Positions 45,965-58,200 of a DNA stretch of 64,000 bases are shown here, in pieces; the stretch's first letter is position 1; the number at the start of each line of letters is the position of its first letter. This DNA comes from Azorinus chamasolen (Eukaryota; Mollusca; Bivalvia; Cardiida; Solecurtidae). The stretch is from contig OY755246.1 in NCBI GenBank assembly GCA_963576725.1, positions 75,075,467-75,139,466 on the forward strand, read 5' to 3'. Both the position numbers and the translations under genes were made by a program. Under the pieces are notes generated by a model. It saw only the letters and a list, made by a program, of their open reading frames with translations. It searched no databases and was not told the DNA's origin.

Positions 45965-46375
45965 GATGCTAGAGGTGGATTCTCCCACCACTAATGACCT
46001 ATGCAAACAGTTTGGATCCAGATCAGGCCCCACATAATGTGGGGCCTGATCTGATATCCAAATTGTTTGTAAATGAGACTGAACTTCTGTGTGTAGTGGG
46101 ATTCTCCCGCCACTAATGACCTATGCAAACAGTTTGGATCCAGATCAGGGCCAACATAATGTGGTGCCTGATCTGATATCCAAACTGATTGTCAATGAGA
46201 CTGAACTTCTGAAAAACTTAGAAAGAAAGTGTGTAGTGGGATTCTCCAACCACTAATGACCTATGCAAACAGTTTGGATCCAGATCAGGGCCAACATATT
46301 GTGGTGCCTGATCTGATACCCGAACTGTTTGTCAATGAGACTGAACTTCTGAAAAACTCAGAAAGAAAGTGTGTA
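45965..46375. repeat. Triplicated hairpin unit, 115-135 bp
   Basis: Three copies of CCACTAATGACCTATGCAAA, CAGTTTGGATCCAGATCAGG, palindromic CACATAATGTG, CCTGATCTGATATCCAAAT and AATGAGACTGAACTTCTG. Copies two and three also share CTCAGAAAGAAAGTGTGTAG. Each unit folds into a long hairpin. A 73-codon frame across the last copy is a repeat artefact. Confidence 0.85.
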
Positions 46376-46439
46376 GTTAGGATAACTTGTGAATATGCTG
46401 CAGACAACAATTTAGCAGATGACAAAATTACCCAGCATG

Positions 46440-46700
46440 CAAAGAGTTAAGCTGAAATTCACAACAGATATGCTCTATATTGATAGCTGGTAGCTTAATG
46501 CAGGGCATAGGTATGAAAAAAAGCTTTAAGAGTATTCTGCATTTTGAGAATTATCCACAGTTTTCTCAATCTTAAATGAGTGTGTGTTATTTGTCTAAAC
46601 ACAATTTCTACTCTACTGATCAGGCTAAGGGTGATTATATAAGAACTGACCCACTGACTGGTCTCAGCAAAGAGTGATATTAAGGAGAAACCTTTAGAAT
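46440..46700. repeat. Dispersed 260-bp repeat, copy 1
   Basis: Contains AGCTTAATGCAGGGCATAGG, TTTTGAGAATTATCCACAGT and CTAAACACAATTTCTACTCT. The same order occurs at 63690-63960 next to another T1 element. Confidence 0.75.
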
Positions 46701-47649
46701 GTAATTTCTGGTGTAAAGAAGTATATACACACAGGGCAGGGCCACTTTTAACCCCAGAACTATGATACTTATAAAACTCATAAAGTTATACTAAGTAAAT
46801 CTATACACCAAATATCTAAGCTCTTGGACATGTAGTTTCTGACAAGAATATTTTTAAAGTTTTTCCTATGCATAACTGGTGATCCCATGGGCTGTTTAAG
46901 TAGTCAGCTTCAAAAAAATTGGAAATCCCCGGGGTGGGGCCAATTTTGACCCTAGGGGCATAATTTATATAACTTTTGTAGAAGTCCTGAAGTTGAAGTT
47001 ATGTGCCAAATATGAAAGCTGAGGACCTTCTAGTTTTAGAGGAGATGATGTTCAAAGTTTTCACTATATGTTTCTATTGAAAACTGAAAACCCCTGGGGC
47101 AGGGCCAATTTTGACCCCAGGGGTATAATTTATATAACTTTTGTAGAGGACCTACATATGATGCTATGTGCCAAAGATGAAAGCTGAGACCCCTGTAGAT
47201 TCAGAGGAGAAGAACTTTAAAGGTTCAAATTGTTGACGACGAACGACGGACGACGGACGACGCACACCGACGGACATCAGGCGATCACAAAAGCTCACCC
47301 TGAGCACTTTGTGCTCTGGTGAGCTAAAAAGGGGCATAATTCTGTCAAATTTTATGCAAGAATTATGAAACATGGAGAAGACTGTCCCCACATAAAACTT
47401 ATAACATGTATCAAGTTTGAAGGTAGTATCAAAAACAGTTTTCAAGAAAAAAGCAAATGTCCCAGAAAAATGCAAGTGATGGATGGACAGATGACCGACA
47501 GATGGATGGACGGACAAGGTGATTCCTATATTGCCCCCACCACAGGTGGTGGGGCTATAATGACTACAAAGAGCATTTTACATGCACATGAGCTATAGCC
47601 AATAAATATACACCTTGACTACTTCAGCTGAGACTGTCTGTCAATTAAT

Positions 47650-47752
47650 TAATCCTTTACTTCATGAATAAATACAGATTTTTTAATAATGGCACTATGA
47701 ACAATGGTTTATTATAACAGAAACCGTTACTAATATTACATGTTAGATATAT
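47650..47752. mobile_element. TTAA/CCCTTT MITE left fragment
   Basis: TTAATCCTTTACTTCATGAA, TTATAACAGAAACCGTTACT. Cut off at 47753 by the T3 element. Confidence 0.6.
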
Positions 47753-48616
47753 AACAAGAGCTGTCACAGTCACGTGACAAATGCCCTCAAATATTGTACC
47801 CTGTAACCTTGACCTTTGACCCATGGACCAGGGAGTTGAACGCTACACATCGTCTTTGTGTGGTGAACATTTGTGCCAGGTTACTTTGAAATTCATTCAC
47901 AGATAAACAAGTAATTTTACCCTGAGACCTTGACCTTTGCCCCTTGACCTATGGACCAGGGAGCTAAATGTGACACATCGTTGTTGTCTGGTGAACATTT
48001 GTGTCAAGTTATATTGAAATCCATTGATAGATAAAGAAGTTATAGACCAGACACGAAATTTGTGACAAAGTAATTGTACCCTGTGACCTTGACCTTTGAC
48101 CCATGGACCTGGGAGTTTAAAGCGACACATCGTCTTTGTGTGGTGAACATTTGTGCCAAGTTATATTGAAATCCATTGATAGATAAAGAAGTTACAGACC
48201 GGACAGGAAATTTGCGACAAAGTAATTGTACCCTGTGACCTTGACCTTTGACCTATGGACCGACCAAGGAGTTGAATGTGACACAATGTCTTTGTGTGGT
48301 GAACATTTGTGCCAAGTTATATTGAAATCCATTGATAGATAAAGAAGTTACAGACCGGACACATAATTTGTGACAAAGTAATTGTACCCTGTGACCTTGA
48401 CCTTTGACCTATGGACCAAGGAGTTGAATGTGACACAATGTCTTTGTGTGGTGAACATTTGTGCCACGTTATTTTGAAATCCATTCACATTTTAAGAAAT
48501 TATAGAAGGGACACGAATTTGGGATTGATGGATGGAAGGACAGACTGACGAATGGATGGACAGACAGAAGGACGGACAATGCGATTACTATATGCCTGCC
48601 GTAGGGGGCATAAAAA
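47753..48616 (+). mobile_element. T3 element (ATGCCCTC class)
   Basis: AACAAGAGCTGTCACAGTCA with a TGTCAC/GTGACA hairpin, then AATGCCCTC. Five cores of about 155 bp with CCTTGACCTTTGACCCATGG and TGTGTGGTGAACATTTGTGC follow, then GGATGGACAGACAGAAGGAC. The end is ATATGCCTGCCGTAGGGGGC / ATAAAAATA. Confidence 0.82.
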
Positions 48617-48822
48617 TATGTGATGGTTATATTAACTGGGAGACAAGCAAAGTTATGTGGTAAAAGATGAGCATGTAACAGATCTTGGAGGAAGATTTTC
48701 TTTATTTCGCTGTCAAACTTTGCTGGTATCCATTAAATGTTCCTACTGAAGCAGTTCTAATGAGTACCAGCATCATCAGGTATGGCTTAGAAATAAGAGA
48801 GTTGAATAAATCAGTATGGAGC

Positions 48823-49067
48823 TTCACCCTTTCCCTCAAATAAATGCTGTCATGCCTTTGCTAACAAAGTTGATCCAGATCAGATGGGTTCTATAACAGA
48901 ACCCATCTGATCAGGGTCTGTTCTGTTTGCTTATGACATAATACAGATATGATTCAACAGCTTCTGCCAAAATCAAAACATTTTGTGTTAATATGCCATT
49001 AAATTCAATCAATGAATATCGCTGGTGTCATTGATTCTTACAGGAATATTCCTGAGGGAAGAGTTAA
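48823..49067. mobile_element. TTAA/CCCTTT MITE, reverse orientation
   Basis: TTCACCCTTTCCCTCAAATA at the left, CCTGAGGGAAGAGTTAA at the right. Core GATCCAGATCAGATGGGTTC / GAACCCATCTGATCAGGGTC is a perfect palindrome arm. It ends 53 bp below the TMEM30A stop and so lies in its 3' UTR or just downstream. Confidence 0.78.
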
Positions 49068-49119
49068 CTGCTCATATCCTCTACGCTCTGCCACATAAGG
49101 GTAATAACACAGTATAGCC

Positions 49120-49289
49120 TTACTTTTTACCCCATTTGAGGTGGATAATGAGGAATACCACACCAAGCAGTATACAGATGCTGCCCACTACCAGGTAAGC
49201 TATACCCAAGAATGGGTTCTTGCCCCCAAACCAGGATGTAGTTGTAAGAATGATGCTCTTCTTCCCATCAAATGATGTCACTGGGTAAG
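49120..49289 (-). CDS. TMEM30A: TMEM30A last exon
   Basis: Acceptor TTTTGCTAG (AG at 49291-49290); TAA at 49120-49122. Encodes [35 protein letters not shown], the membrane helix and a basic HLKWGKK tail. Confidence 0.95.
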
Positions 49290-52200
49290 CTAGCAAAAGA
49301 AAGCAGAATTCTTCATCACAGTCCTACAAATGCATCAAGGTCTTAGAAAATTATAAAATACATAATTATACATCATTTTGTAAATTTTCATACCAACATG
49401 CTTTAAAATTACTGGATTTTTAAATAACTAAAGGCACATATCACCTTTTTTTAATGACCTGTTGGGGTTGAGAATACCATTGACATATGAGAATTCAGGT
49501 GTTCTTAAACAAGAGCATCTCATGCAGGTGCCAACACTTGTCCAGTGTTTGCGCTAGCCTTGATTTTCACAGAGTCCCAGGAACTCAGTGCCCTTGAAAA
49601 ACTAGAGTCCCACTGAATCCCAGTTGAGTCCCAGTTTTTTCTTCAATTAAAAATGCACAATCTTATATTGAAAATACTAGATCTATACATTTCCATTGTT
49701 TAAACATATTTCTATTACCTTTAAACCAGTTTTTCTAAATAACTAAGTAACTAATTGAACTCAAATGAAGCATGTTTTTGTGACTAGATCTAGATCTATT
49801 ATTTTATGTGTGAAAATATCTTGAATTGTGGTAGTTTCATGCATGATATTAGAACATTAATCATTGGATGAGAATTATCAATATTTCAGCTACATTGTAT
49901 TTGTACAACATTGTTTGCTGAGGTTCACATCTTCCATTCAAATAGCAATAGACAATGCATATGAAATAAGTAAAATAAAGCAGTAGGAAATTCACTGAAG
50001 ATTCTCATACCAAATTAATGAGGGTACAGGTGTAACGAGACGTTGTTACGCATTATGACATATAGTTAGTTTTTAGCCTGTTAGAGAATCTTCAGGTTTT
50101 TGGAGCGATTTTTATTTCCAAGGCCCGTCGATGGCCATTACAGATCTATGCCGAGCAAGCATGCTGCGTTGATAATCAGTGCTACCTGATTCTGATGGGT
50201 AGCGACACAGACACTGCATTTTATTAGAATGACATTGGTGGACTCGGCCCTCTAGTCGCCTATTTTTTTCAGCACGTCTTAAAAAAAGAGGATCTATCAA
50301 CCACGCTTTTTGGAAGCGATGGGTGTGTTTAGGCGGAGACGCCATCAATACTCAGCATGCCGTTGCCATACGAGCACGTTTAACCCTGTGGTTAAGCAAT
50401 AGATGATAAAATCGCCAAATTCAAATTGTGACATCATGCGATACATGTAAATGTTAAAAATGCCAAATGTACTCGTGCCATAAATCTATTAAACTTTATT
50501 ATTAATAATGATTTGATGACAGTGACACATAATATTAATTATTTCAACTGTTCAAAACCTAAAATACTGACCAGATTACCAGAATAATAAATACCAGCTT
50601 TAAGAACTGAAGTTTTAGCGTTGCGTTCCAGGGACTCAACAACCTCCGAAATTCTGAGTTCCGGCCAATTTCTTTGCGTAAATAGATATGATATAAACGC
50701 AAACACAGCTTGTCTGTTTGATTGTAGCCCTTGTGACGGTGAACAAGTGTCTGAGGTTTCATAAGATTTGCATGAATAGTAAAGAAGTAATAGCCAACAT
50801 TAAAATTTCTGGACGACACAACGACAATGCGGACACCAGAGTTACAACAATAGCTTGCATTACAGATGAGCTAAAAATATGGAAAATAGGTTAACCCTTT
50901 ACCTCATGAATACTATAAGACAGATTATATTGGTGTCAAGAATATTTTGCATAAATGTGATTTGTGTATTAATTCGTGACATGATGATTTCACAATGGCG
51001 TCCATCTCCCTAATTTAACATAATTGAAATAGAAGCATATAAAACGCTGACGAATGCTGTAAAAAAGGGCAAAGAATAAAATTCTGCCCAATGTAGTAAC
51101 TGCCATCGGCAATTTAAGGGGTTATCAATCGATAATTGTGAACAGAGTGTACGGGTGGGTTATGACCAGTATTTACTAGTATTTAATTTTGTAATTGTTT
51201 TGAGAATTTTCCCCAAATCTTGGATGTATGACACAGCGAGACACAAGGGTCTACTCCTGAAACGATGGAAATGTAAGCCACAAAGTTACTACTCAATTAT
51301 AACGGCGTCTTATTTGGATCCAAACTGGTTATCACGATTTGTCCATCAGCATGCTAAAGGTTCAGTGCATGCCCCTATGAAACTTGGATGGTAAAGGTGT
51401 GAAAACAATTTGACAGGTTTGTGTATATAGGTGTTGATCTGTTTTTAAATGTGGTTGGGAACAAGCCGGTATTCGATAGTCAAAATGAGTGAATTGTTTT
51501 TCACAAACACTTAAGAGTTAAATCTGTTTCAAAAGTCTGTAACTGTACAAAAACAACCAAATGTTTATCACTAACCATACATGTACACATGTATGCATAT
51601 TAGAGTTACTTCCCTTTTCACAGAGATCAATAAAGAAGAGAAACATTCTTCCATTTTCTGGTCTGTATATTTTATTTACACACTTTTTTGTTTACTAAAC
51701 AAACTTTTTATGAAAGCAATACTTTTCATTCAACATTTGTATTGGACGAAGAATTTTATCAACGCAGAAAACACGTAGACGACGTAAAACTGACTATGTT
51801 CCGGATATACCTATTTTGGATATTACTCCATTTTATACTTCTTACAGGTTTATTAGCGAGAATATTGAATTCACGATGCAATGCATTCGTGAATTAACGG
51901 GAAATATATATTGGCGCTAATAAAACCTGTTTTACAGTATTTAGTTAGAAATAATGACTGTATGAGTAAGTTTTATAATTGCATTATGTACACAAGAACA
52001 TTTTACCATGGCACAAACTGTAGAATCATATCTGTATTACGCTATAAGCAAACAGAGCAAACACTGATCAGACAGCTCCCACAGGGACCATCTGATCTGG
52101 GTCTTCTCTGTATGCAAAGGTGTGAAAAGGTGTTTATGAGGTAAAAGGTTAAACATTTATTTCCATTTCGCTTATTACAAATTCCACAGTGCATGTACTA

Positions 52201-55200
52201 TTGTGCACAGGAATATTGCTTTGCTGAAATATACAATGTGAAATAGGCTTGACTGGAACAGATTCCCTTGATTTCATTTTAAGCCTTTCACTCATAGGTT
52301 ATTTTTAGACCCAACCTCTTTGAATAAATCTACCGAAAAGGAGCATTTACTAGAGATAAGGAAAAGTTTAGAATTGTGTAGTATTGAAACCATTGTGGTA
52401 AATAGAGCCTTTGCTCCTATGGAGCAAATGTTCTATTTATCACAATGGTTTCAAAAAGTGACTTTTACAGAGGCGTAGAAAGGCGTTAAACCCTTTACTC
52501 TATTAAATACAAGTAAGATATAATGACATCATGAATATTGATTAGATTAATTTTTATAATGACATATGAAAGCATGAAATGTTGGCCATGGTATAAACTG
52601 CAGAATTGTATCTACCTGTATAACATTTCATAAGCAGACATAAGACCCTGATCAGAGGGCTCCTACAGGAGCTGTCTCATCTGGGTCTACTCTGTTTGCA
52701 AAGGCATAGAAAAAAGCGTATTCATGAAGTAAAGGGTTCATAAAGATTTTAGACACAAGAAAAAATGTTTACTCATCGTAAACATCTTTATTTCAAATTG
52801 CAAATGGCTGACAAACGACATCAAGCGGAACATTTTTTTCTGAGGGTTTATATAGCTCTTAAAAGTTGATGTCAAATATGAAATTGGATCGAAATCAGGT
52901 CCCAAACTGTCACAATTTTAACAGGGTGCAGATTCAAAACTGTGAAATCAACTTTAAAGCATTTGGGATTTGGATAGACGAGATTCAACGGAGCAGTAAT
53001 AAATAATTCCAGCAACATAAATATGTAGTGTAAGACATCTTCATTCCTTAAAACTGTTTGACATACTGACTGTGTTTTTGAAAGGAAATCGAAGAAACCC
53101 CAATTTTGCAGAATTTAAGACTCTGTTATTGTTATAAAGTTTAAAGATTTACAAGTTTTGCATGATGTTCTTTGTATGTTCATGTAAAACAATAGGAAAC
53201 AAGATGTGTTTGTGAAACACTATGCCCCCTCATATATTTGACCTCTGACCTTGACCTCTGACCTTGATCTTGACATGTCACCCCTCAAAATGTGCAGCCT
53301 CATGAGATACACAAGCATGCCAAATATCAAGTCTCTATCTCTACTGGTCCAAAAGTTATGGCCAATGTTAAAGTCGGCGATTTGACCCATATATTTGACC
53401 TCTGACCTTGAAGGATGACCTTGACACGTCACCCCTCAAAATGTGCGGCTTCATGAGATACATATGTATGCCAAATATCAAGTCTCTATCTATACTGGCT
53501 CAAAAGTTATGACCAATGTTAAAGTTGCTGACAAACAAACAGACAAACAGACAAACAGACAGACAGACAGGGCAAAAACAATATGCCCCCCGACTATCGT
53601 CTATGGGGGCATAAAAACAACCTGACATAAAATCATTGCAGTTCCTACCGTAAGAAATCTGTACATAGTATGTTCCCTTCTTCAATCCATCTTTGAAGGC
53701 TGTCTGGGTGTGGTCTATTCTTCTCCAAAGTTTACGGAAGGTTGGCAAAGCAGCGGTCCTCATCCATACAATGAGGTCTTCATTTTTGTAGCCATTGTTA
53801 TCTGGATCACTGGAGTCAAGGTCATACACATTCTTGCTGTTCCAGTTGGGGGGATTGGTGAATCCTGCCCAGGCTGTAGAGCAGGTAAACCAGGGTTAGC
53901 ATAAAATAATGATTCTATCCCAATATGATAATTGTCTGGCAAAACAAGTCTGCAACAATTTCATATCCTGCCTGCTTTGTGTAGGTTTCTTTAACCCTTT
54001 ATATACTCCAGTTCAAACCCAGATCATATGACTCCTATAGGCCATATGACCAGTCTTCTCCGTTTGTTTATTGAATAAAATAGATCCGATTCTACTGTTT
54101 CTGCCACCATCCAAACTTCATGTGCTCATATAACATTAAAACTTCATGTGCTCATATAACATTAAAACTTCATGTGCTCATATAACATTAAAACTTCATG
54201 TGCAACTTCATGTGCTCATATAACATTAAAACTTCATGTGCTCATATAACATTAAAACTTCATGTGCTCATATAACATTAAAACTTCATGTGCTCATATA
54301 ACATCAAAACTTCATGTGCTCATATAACATCAAAACTTCATGTGCTCATATAACATTAAAACTTCATGTGCTCATATAACATTAAAACAAGACGGCCATG
54401 ATGGTCCAATATCACTCACTGGCAAATTGTAGCCTTAGATAGAGATGAACTAGAGGTTTTTGTCAAAAAACGGATGTCTCCCCTCTAATAAAAACAATAT
54501 GTAAAGGGAAATCACTAAAAATGTTATGGTCTTGATGAATGATACTTCCCCTCATTATGCGTTTTCCACACTACATTTTTCAAGAAGAAAATGATAACAG
54601 CTAATAACTCCAAAAATACTGATACCAGATTTATGGCCCTTGTGCATGACACTTACTTTCATCATGCTCTTTCCAAAAATAAAATGTCATTCCAATAGCA
54701 TCAGTCGAACAGGAGTTATTGATCGGCCAAAAAATGTAACAAAGGGCAATAACTCCAAAAGTATTGAAGCCAGAATTATGGCCCTTGTTCATGACACTTT
54801 CTCTCATCATGCTCTTTCCATGTATGAAGTTTCAATATGATGGCAAGAGCCATGTAGGAGTTATCGTCCGGACAAGAAAGAATTAAACAAATGTACAAGG
54901 GGCAATAACTCTAAATTTATTGAAGCTCGAGTTAAGGATCTTATGCATGACACTTTCTCTTATTATGATCGTTCCATGTATGAAGTTTCACTCCAATGGC
55001 ATGTGTCACATAGGAGTAATCATCTGGACAAAAAATTGTGATTGTTTTTACAAAGGGCAATAACTCCAATATTAGTGAAGCCAGAGTTATGGACCTTGTG
55101 CATGACACTTCCTCTCGTTATGATCTTTCCATATATGAAGTTTCAATCCAATGGCATGAGCCATATAGAAGTTATCGTCCGGACAAAAAAGTGTGATTTT

Positions 55201-58200
55201 TTTACAAAGGGCAATAACTCCTATATTAGTGAAGCCAGAGTTATGTACCTTCTGCATGACACTTCCTCTCGTTATGATCTTTCCATATATGAAGTTTCAA
55301 TCCAATGGCATCAGGCATATTGAAGTTATTGTCCGGACAAAAAATTATGATATTTTTTACAAAGGGCAATAACTCCAATATTAGTGAAGCCAGAGTTATG
55401 GACCTTGTGCATGACACTTCCTCTCATTATGCTCTTTCCATATATGAAGTTTCAATCAACTGGCATCAGGCATATTGAAGTTATTGTCCGGACAAAAAAT
55501 TATGATATTTTTTACAAAGGGCAATAACTCCAATATTAGTGAAGCCAGAGTTATGGACCTTGTGCATGACACTTCCTCTCGTCATGATCTTTCCATATAT
55601 GAAGTTTCAATCCAATGGCATGAGCCATATAGGAGTTATCGTCCGGACAAAAAAGTGTGATTTTTTTTTACAAAGGGCAATAACTCCAATATTAGTGAAG
55701 CCAGAGTTATGGACCTTGTGCATGACACTTCCTCTCATTATGCTCTTTCCATATATGAAGTTTCAATCAACTGGCATCAGGCATATTGAAGTTATCGTCC
55801 GGACAAAAAGTGTGACAGACAGACGGACAGACGGACAGACAGACAACTCTCACGAAAACAATATGTCTCCCCCATATAAATATGGGGGGAGACATAACTA
55901 GAACTATCACTGAAGGTGAGTGATAGCCCCACCCACCACCTTGTCAAAAGATACAATGACTTCAATACAAAAGGCAATAGCTCAATAATCCTTTGATCAA
56001 CACTTGTGGAAAGAATCAAGGAATGACTCACATGAAAATTATATCACACACATCTACACATTATAAATGCATATGCAAAATTTGAGGTTCATTTGTGAAG
56101 AAATGTAGAAGTAGTTCTTGAGAAAAATTGCTTCTGAAAAGTAACTAAGGGGAATAACTCCCTCAAAAAATGATTATAGAGTTACAGCCCTTGTTAACTG
56201 CACAACCTCTCATCACCCTCTATCCATACACAAAATTTCACAGTTGTGCCGACAATACTTGAGAAGTTATGCCCCGGACAAAAAATTGTGTCTGAAAAGT
56301 AACTAAGGGGAATAACTCTCTCAAAGATTTAGAGTTACAACCCTTGTTGACTGCACATCCTCTCACCACCCTCTATCCGTATATAAAGTTACACAGTTGT
56401 GCCGACAATACTTGTGAAGTTATGCTCCGGACAAAAAATTGCTTCTGAAAAGTAACTAAGGGGAATAACTCTCTCAAAAATGAACCTTAGGGTTACAACC
56501 ATTGTTGACTGCACATCCCCCATCACCCTCTATCCATATATTAAGTTTCACAGTTGTGCCTACAATACTTGAGAATCTATGCTCTCGACAAAAAAATTGA
56601 TTCTGAAAAGTAACTAAGGGGAATAACTCACTCAAAAATGAATTTAGAGTTACAACCCTCGTTGACTGCACATTCTCTCATCACCCTCATAATGTGTACC
56701 AAGTTTGAAGACAATGTCATAAATAGGTTTGAAGAAAATGGCATGGCCAAACAAGATGTGTTTGTGAAACACTATGCCCCCTCATACCGGTATATTTGAT
56801 CTCTGACCTTGAAGGATGACCATGACCTTGACATGTCACCCCTCAAAATGTGCGGCTTTATGAGATACATACGCATGCCAAATATCAAGTCTCTATCTGT
56901 ACTGGCTCAAAAGTTAAGACCAATGTTAAGGTTGCGTTAAAGTTACAGACAAAGAAACAGACAATTTGACCTTTGACCCTGAAGGATGACCTTGACCGTG
57001 ACATGTCACCCCTCAAAATGTGCAGCCTCATGAGATACACAAGCATGCCAAATATCAAGTCTCTATCTCTACTGGTCCAAAAGTTATGGCCAATGTTAGA
57101 GTCGGTGATTTGACCCATATATTTGACCTCTGACCTTGAAGGATGACCTTGACCGTGACATGTCACCCCTCAAAATGTGCGGCTTTATGAGATACATATG
57201 CATGCCAAATATCAAGTCTCTATCTGTACTGGCTCAAAAGTTATGACCAATGTTAAAGTTGCTGACAATCAAACAGACAAACAGACAGGGCAAAAACAAT
57301 ATGCCGCCTGACTATCGTCAATGGGGGCATAAAAATAAGTCACAATTAAGAGACCAAATATGAAGTTAAAAAGGGACATAATTCTGTCAATTTTTGTGCA
57401 AGAGTTATGAAACATGGAGAAGACTGTCCCCACATAACCCTTATAATATGTATTAAGTTTGAAGGTGGTATCAAAAGCAGTTTTCAAGAAAAAAGCAAAT
57501 GTCCCGAAAAACGCGACGGCCTGATGGATGAACAAGTTGATTTCTATATAGACCCCACCACAGGTGGTGGGGGTTTAACTAGTTACAAATGACACCGTTT
57601 TGAATCTTTCAACTGAAGATTATTTAATTTGTTCAAAATGCATGGTCATAATTAATTCTCAATATGGCCTAGTCAGTTGGGAACGGTGGGGCCATTGGTC
57701 TGGCATAAGAGTTCAGGTTAGCCAAGGAAAGGCATCTGGCTATAAAACTGCCTAATATTAATCATGTCAAGTCAGGTCAAGTCAGCAGAGGACTACTCCT
57801 TCCAAATATCATTCAAATTGGAAAATAAGATTTTTAAAGTTTTCCTTATGGTCATAAAAGGAAATTCAGTCCCACCAGTCTAGGGGTGACTATTGAGGCC
57901 AAAATTACTATCACGATAGTATTGCAATAGTCAAAATACTTAGTTCAGAAACTATTGCAATACTATCACGATAGTTTTCTTCTAAAACTTATAAGAGAAG
58001 GGCAGCAAATCAAAATGACTAGATCAACACTTAAGATCAGCCTTCTTGTCTCTATAATTATAAAAACAGCACACAAAGCAACACAAATACATATGCATGT
58101 CATTTAACCATTTAAATGATATAAACAAACATGTTTTCATACCTTTGCAAACAGAGTAGACTCAAGTTTGAGATGGATGTTTTCTTTTCATATGTACTGG

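Larger units (their letters stand above)
45742..47326 (+). mobile_element. T1 element nested in T6, interior replaced
   Basis: Starts AACAAGAGGGCCAGAATGGC and CATCGCTCACCAG. The first core breaks off at about 45907, and cores resume near 46735. It ends CTCTGGTGAGCT|AAAAAGGGG. The interior holds a triplicated hairpin and a dispersed repeat. Confidence 0.75.
42677..47555 (+). mobile_element. T6 element (CCCCACCACC class) split by three insertions
   Basis: Starts AACTAGAACTATCACTAAAG (hairpin ATCAC/GGTGAT) then CCCACCCACCACC. Cores contain AAAAGTAACTAAGGGGAATA and TTAGAGTTACAACCCTTGTT. It ends GCCCCCACCACAGGTGGTGG at about 47533-47552. T1 (43034-44343), T4 (44750-45657) and T1 (45742-47326) elements interrupt it. 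Its pieces rejoin to match the less interrupted copy at 55896-57575. Confidence 0.78.
49508..50876 (+). mobile_element. T5 element disrupted by a hAT-like insertion
   Basis: Left piece AACAAGAGCATCTCATGCAG to 49542; right piece from 50709 (TGATTGTAGCCCTTGTGACG, GACGACACAACGACAATGCG) ends CAGATGAGCTAAAAA. Same class as 34168-34373. Confidence 0.72.

Noticed and set aside
46229..46450. 73-codon SLDPDQ-containing ORF
   Set aside because: Lies across the third copy of the triplicated hairpin unit; similar peptides arise from every copy of this repeat.
54640..55901. Overlapping 60-120-codon frames
   Set aside because: They are translations of the tandem cores of the T7 element.
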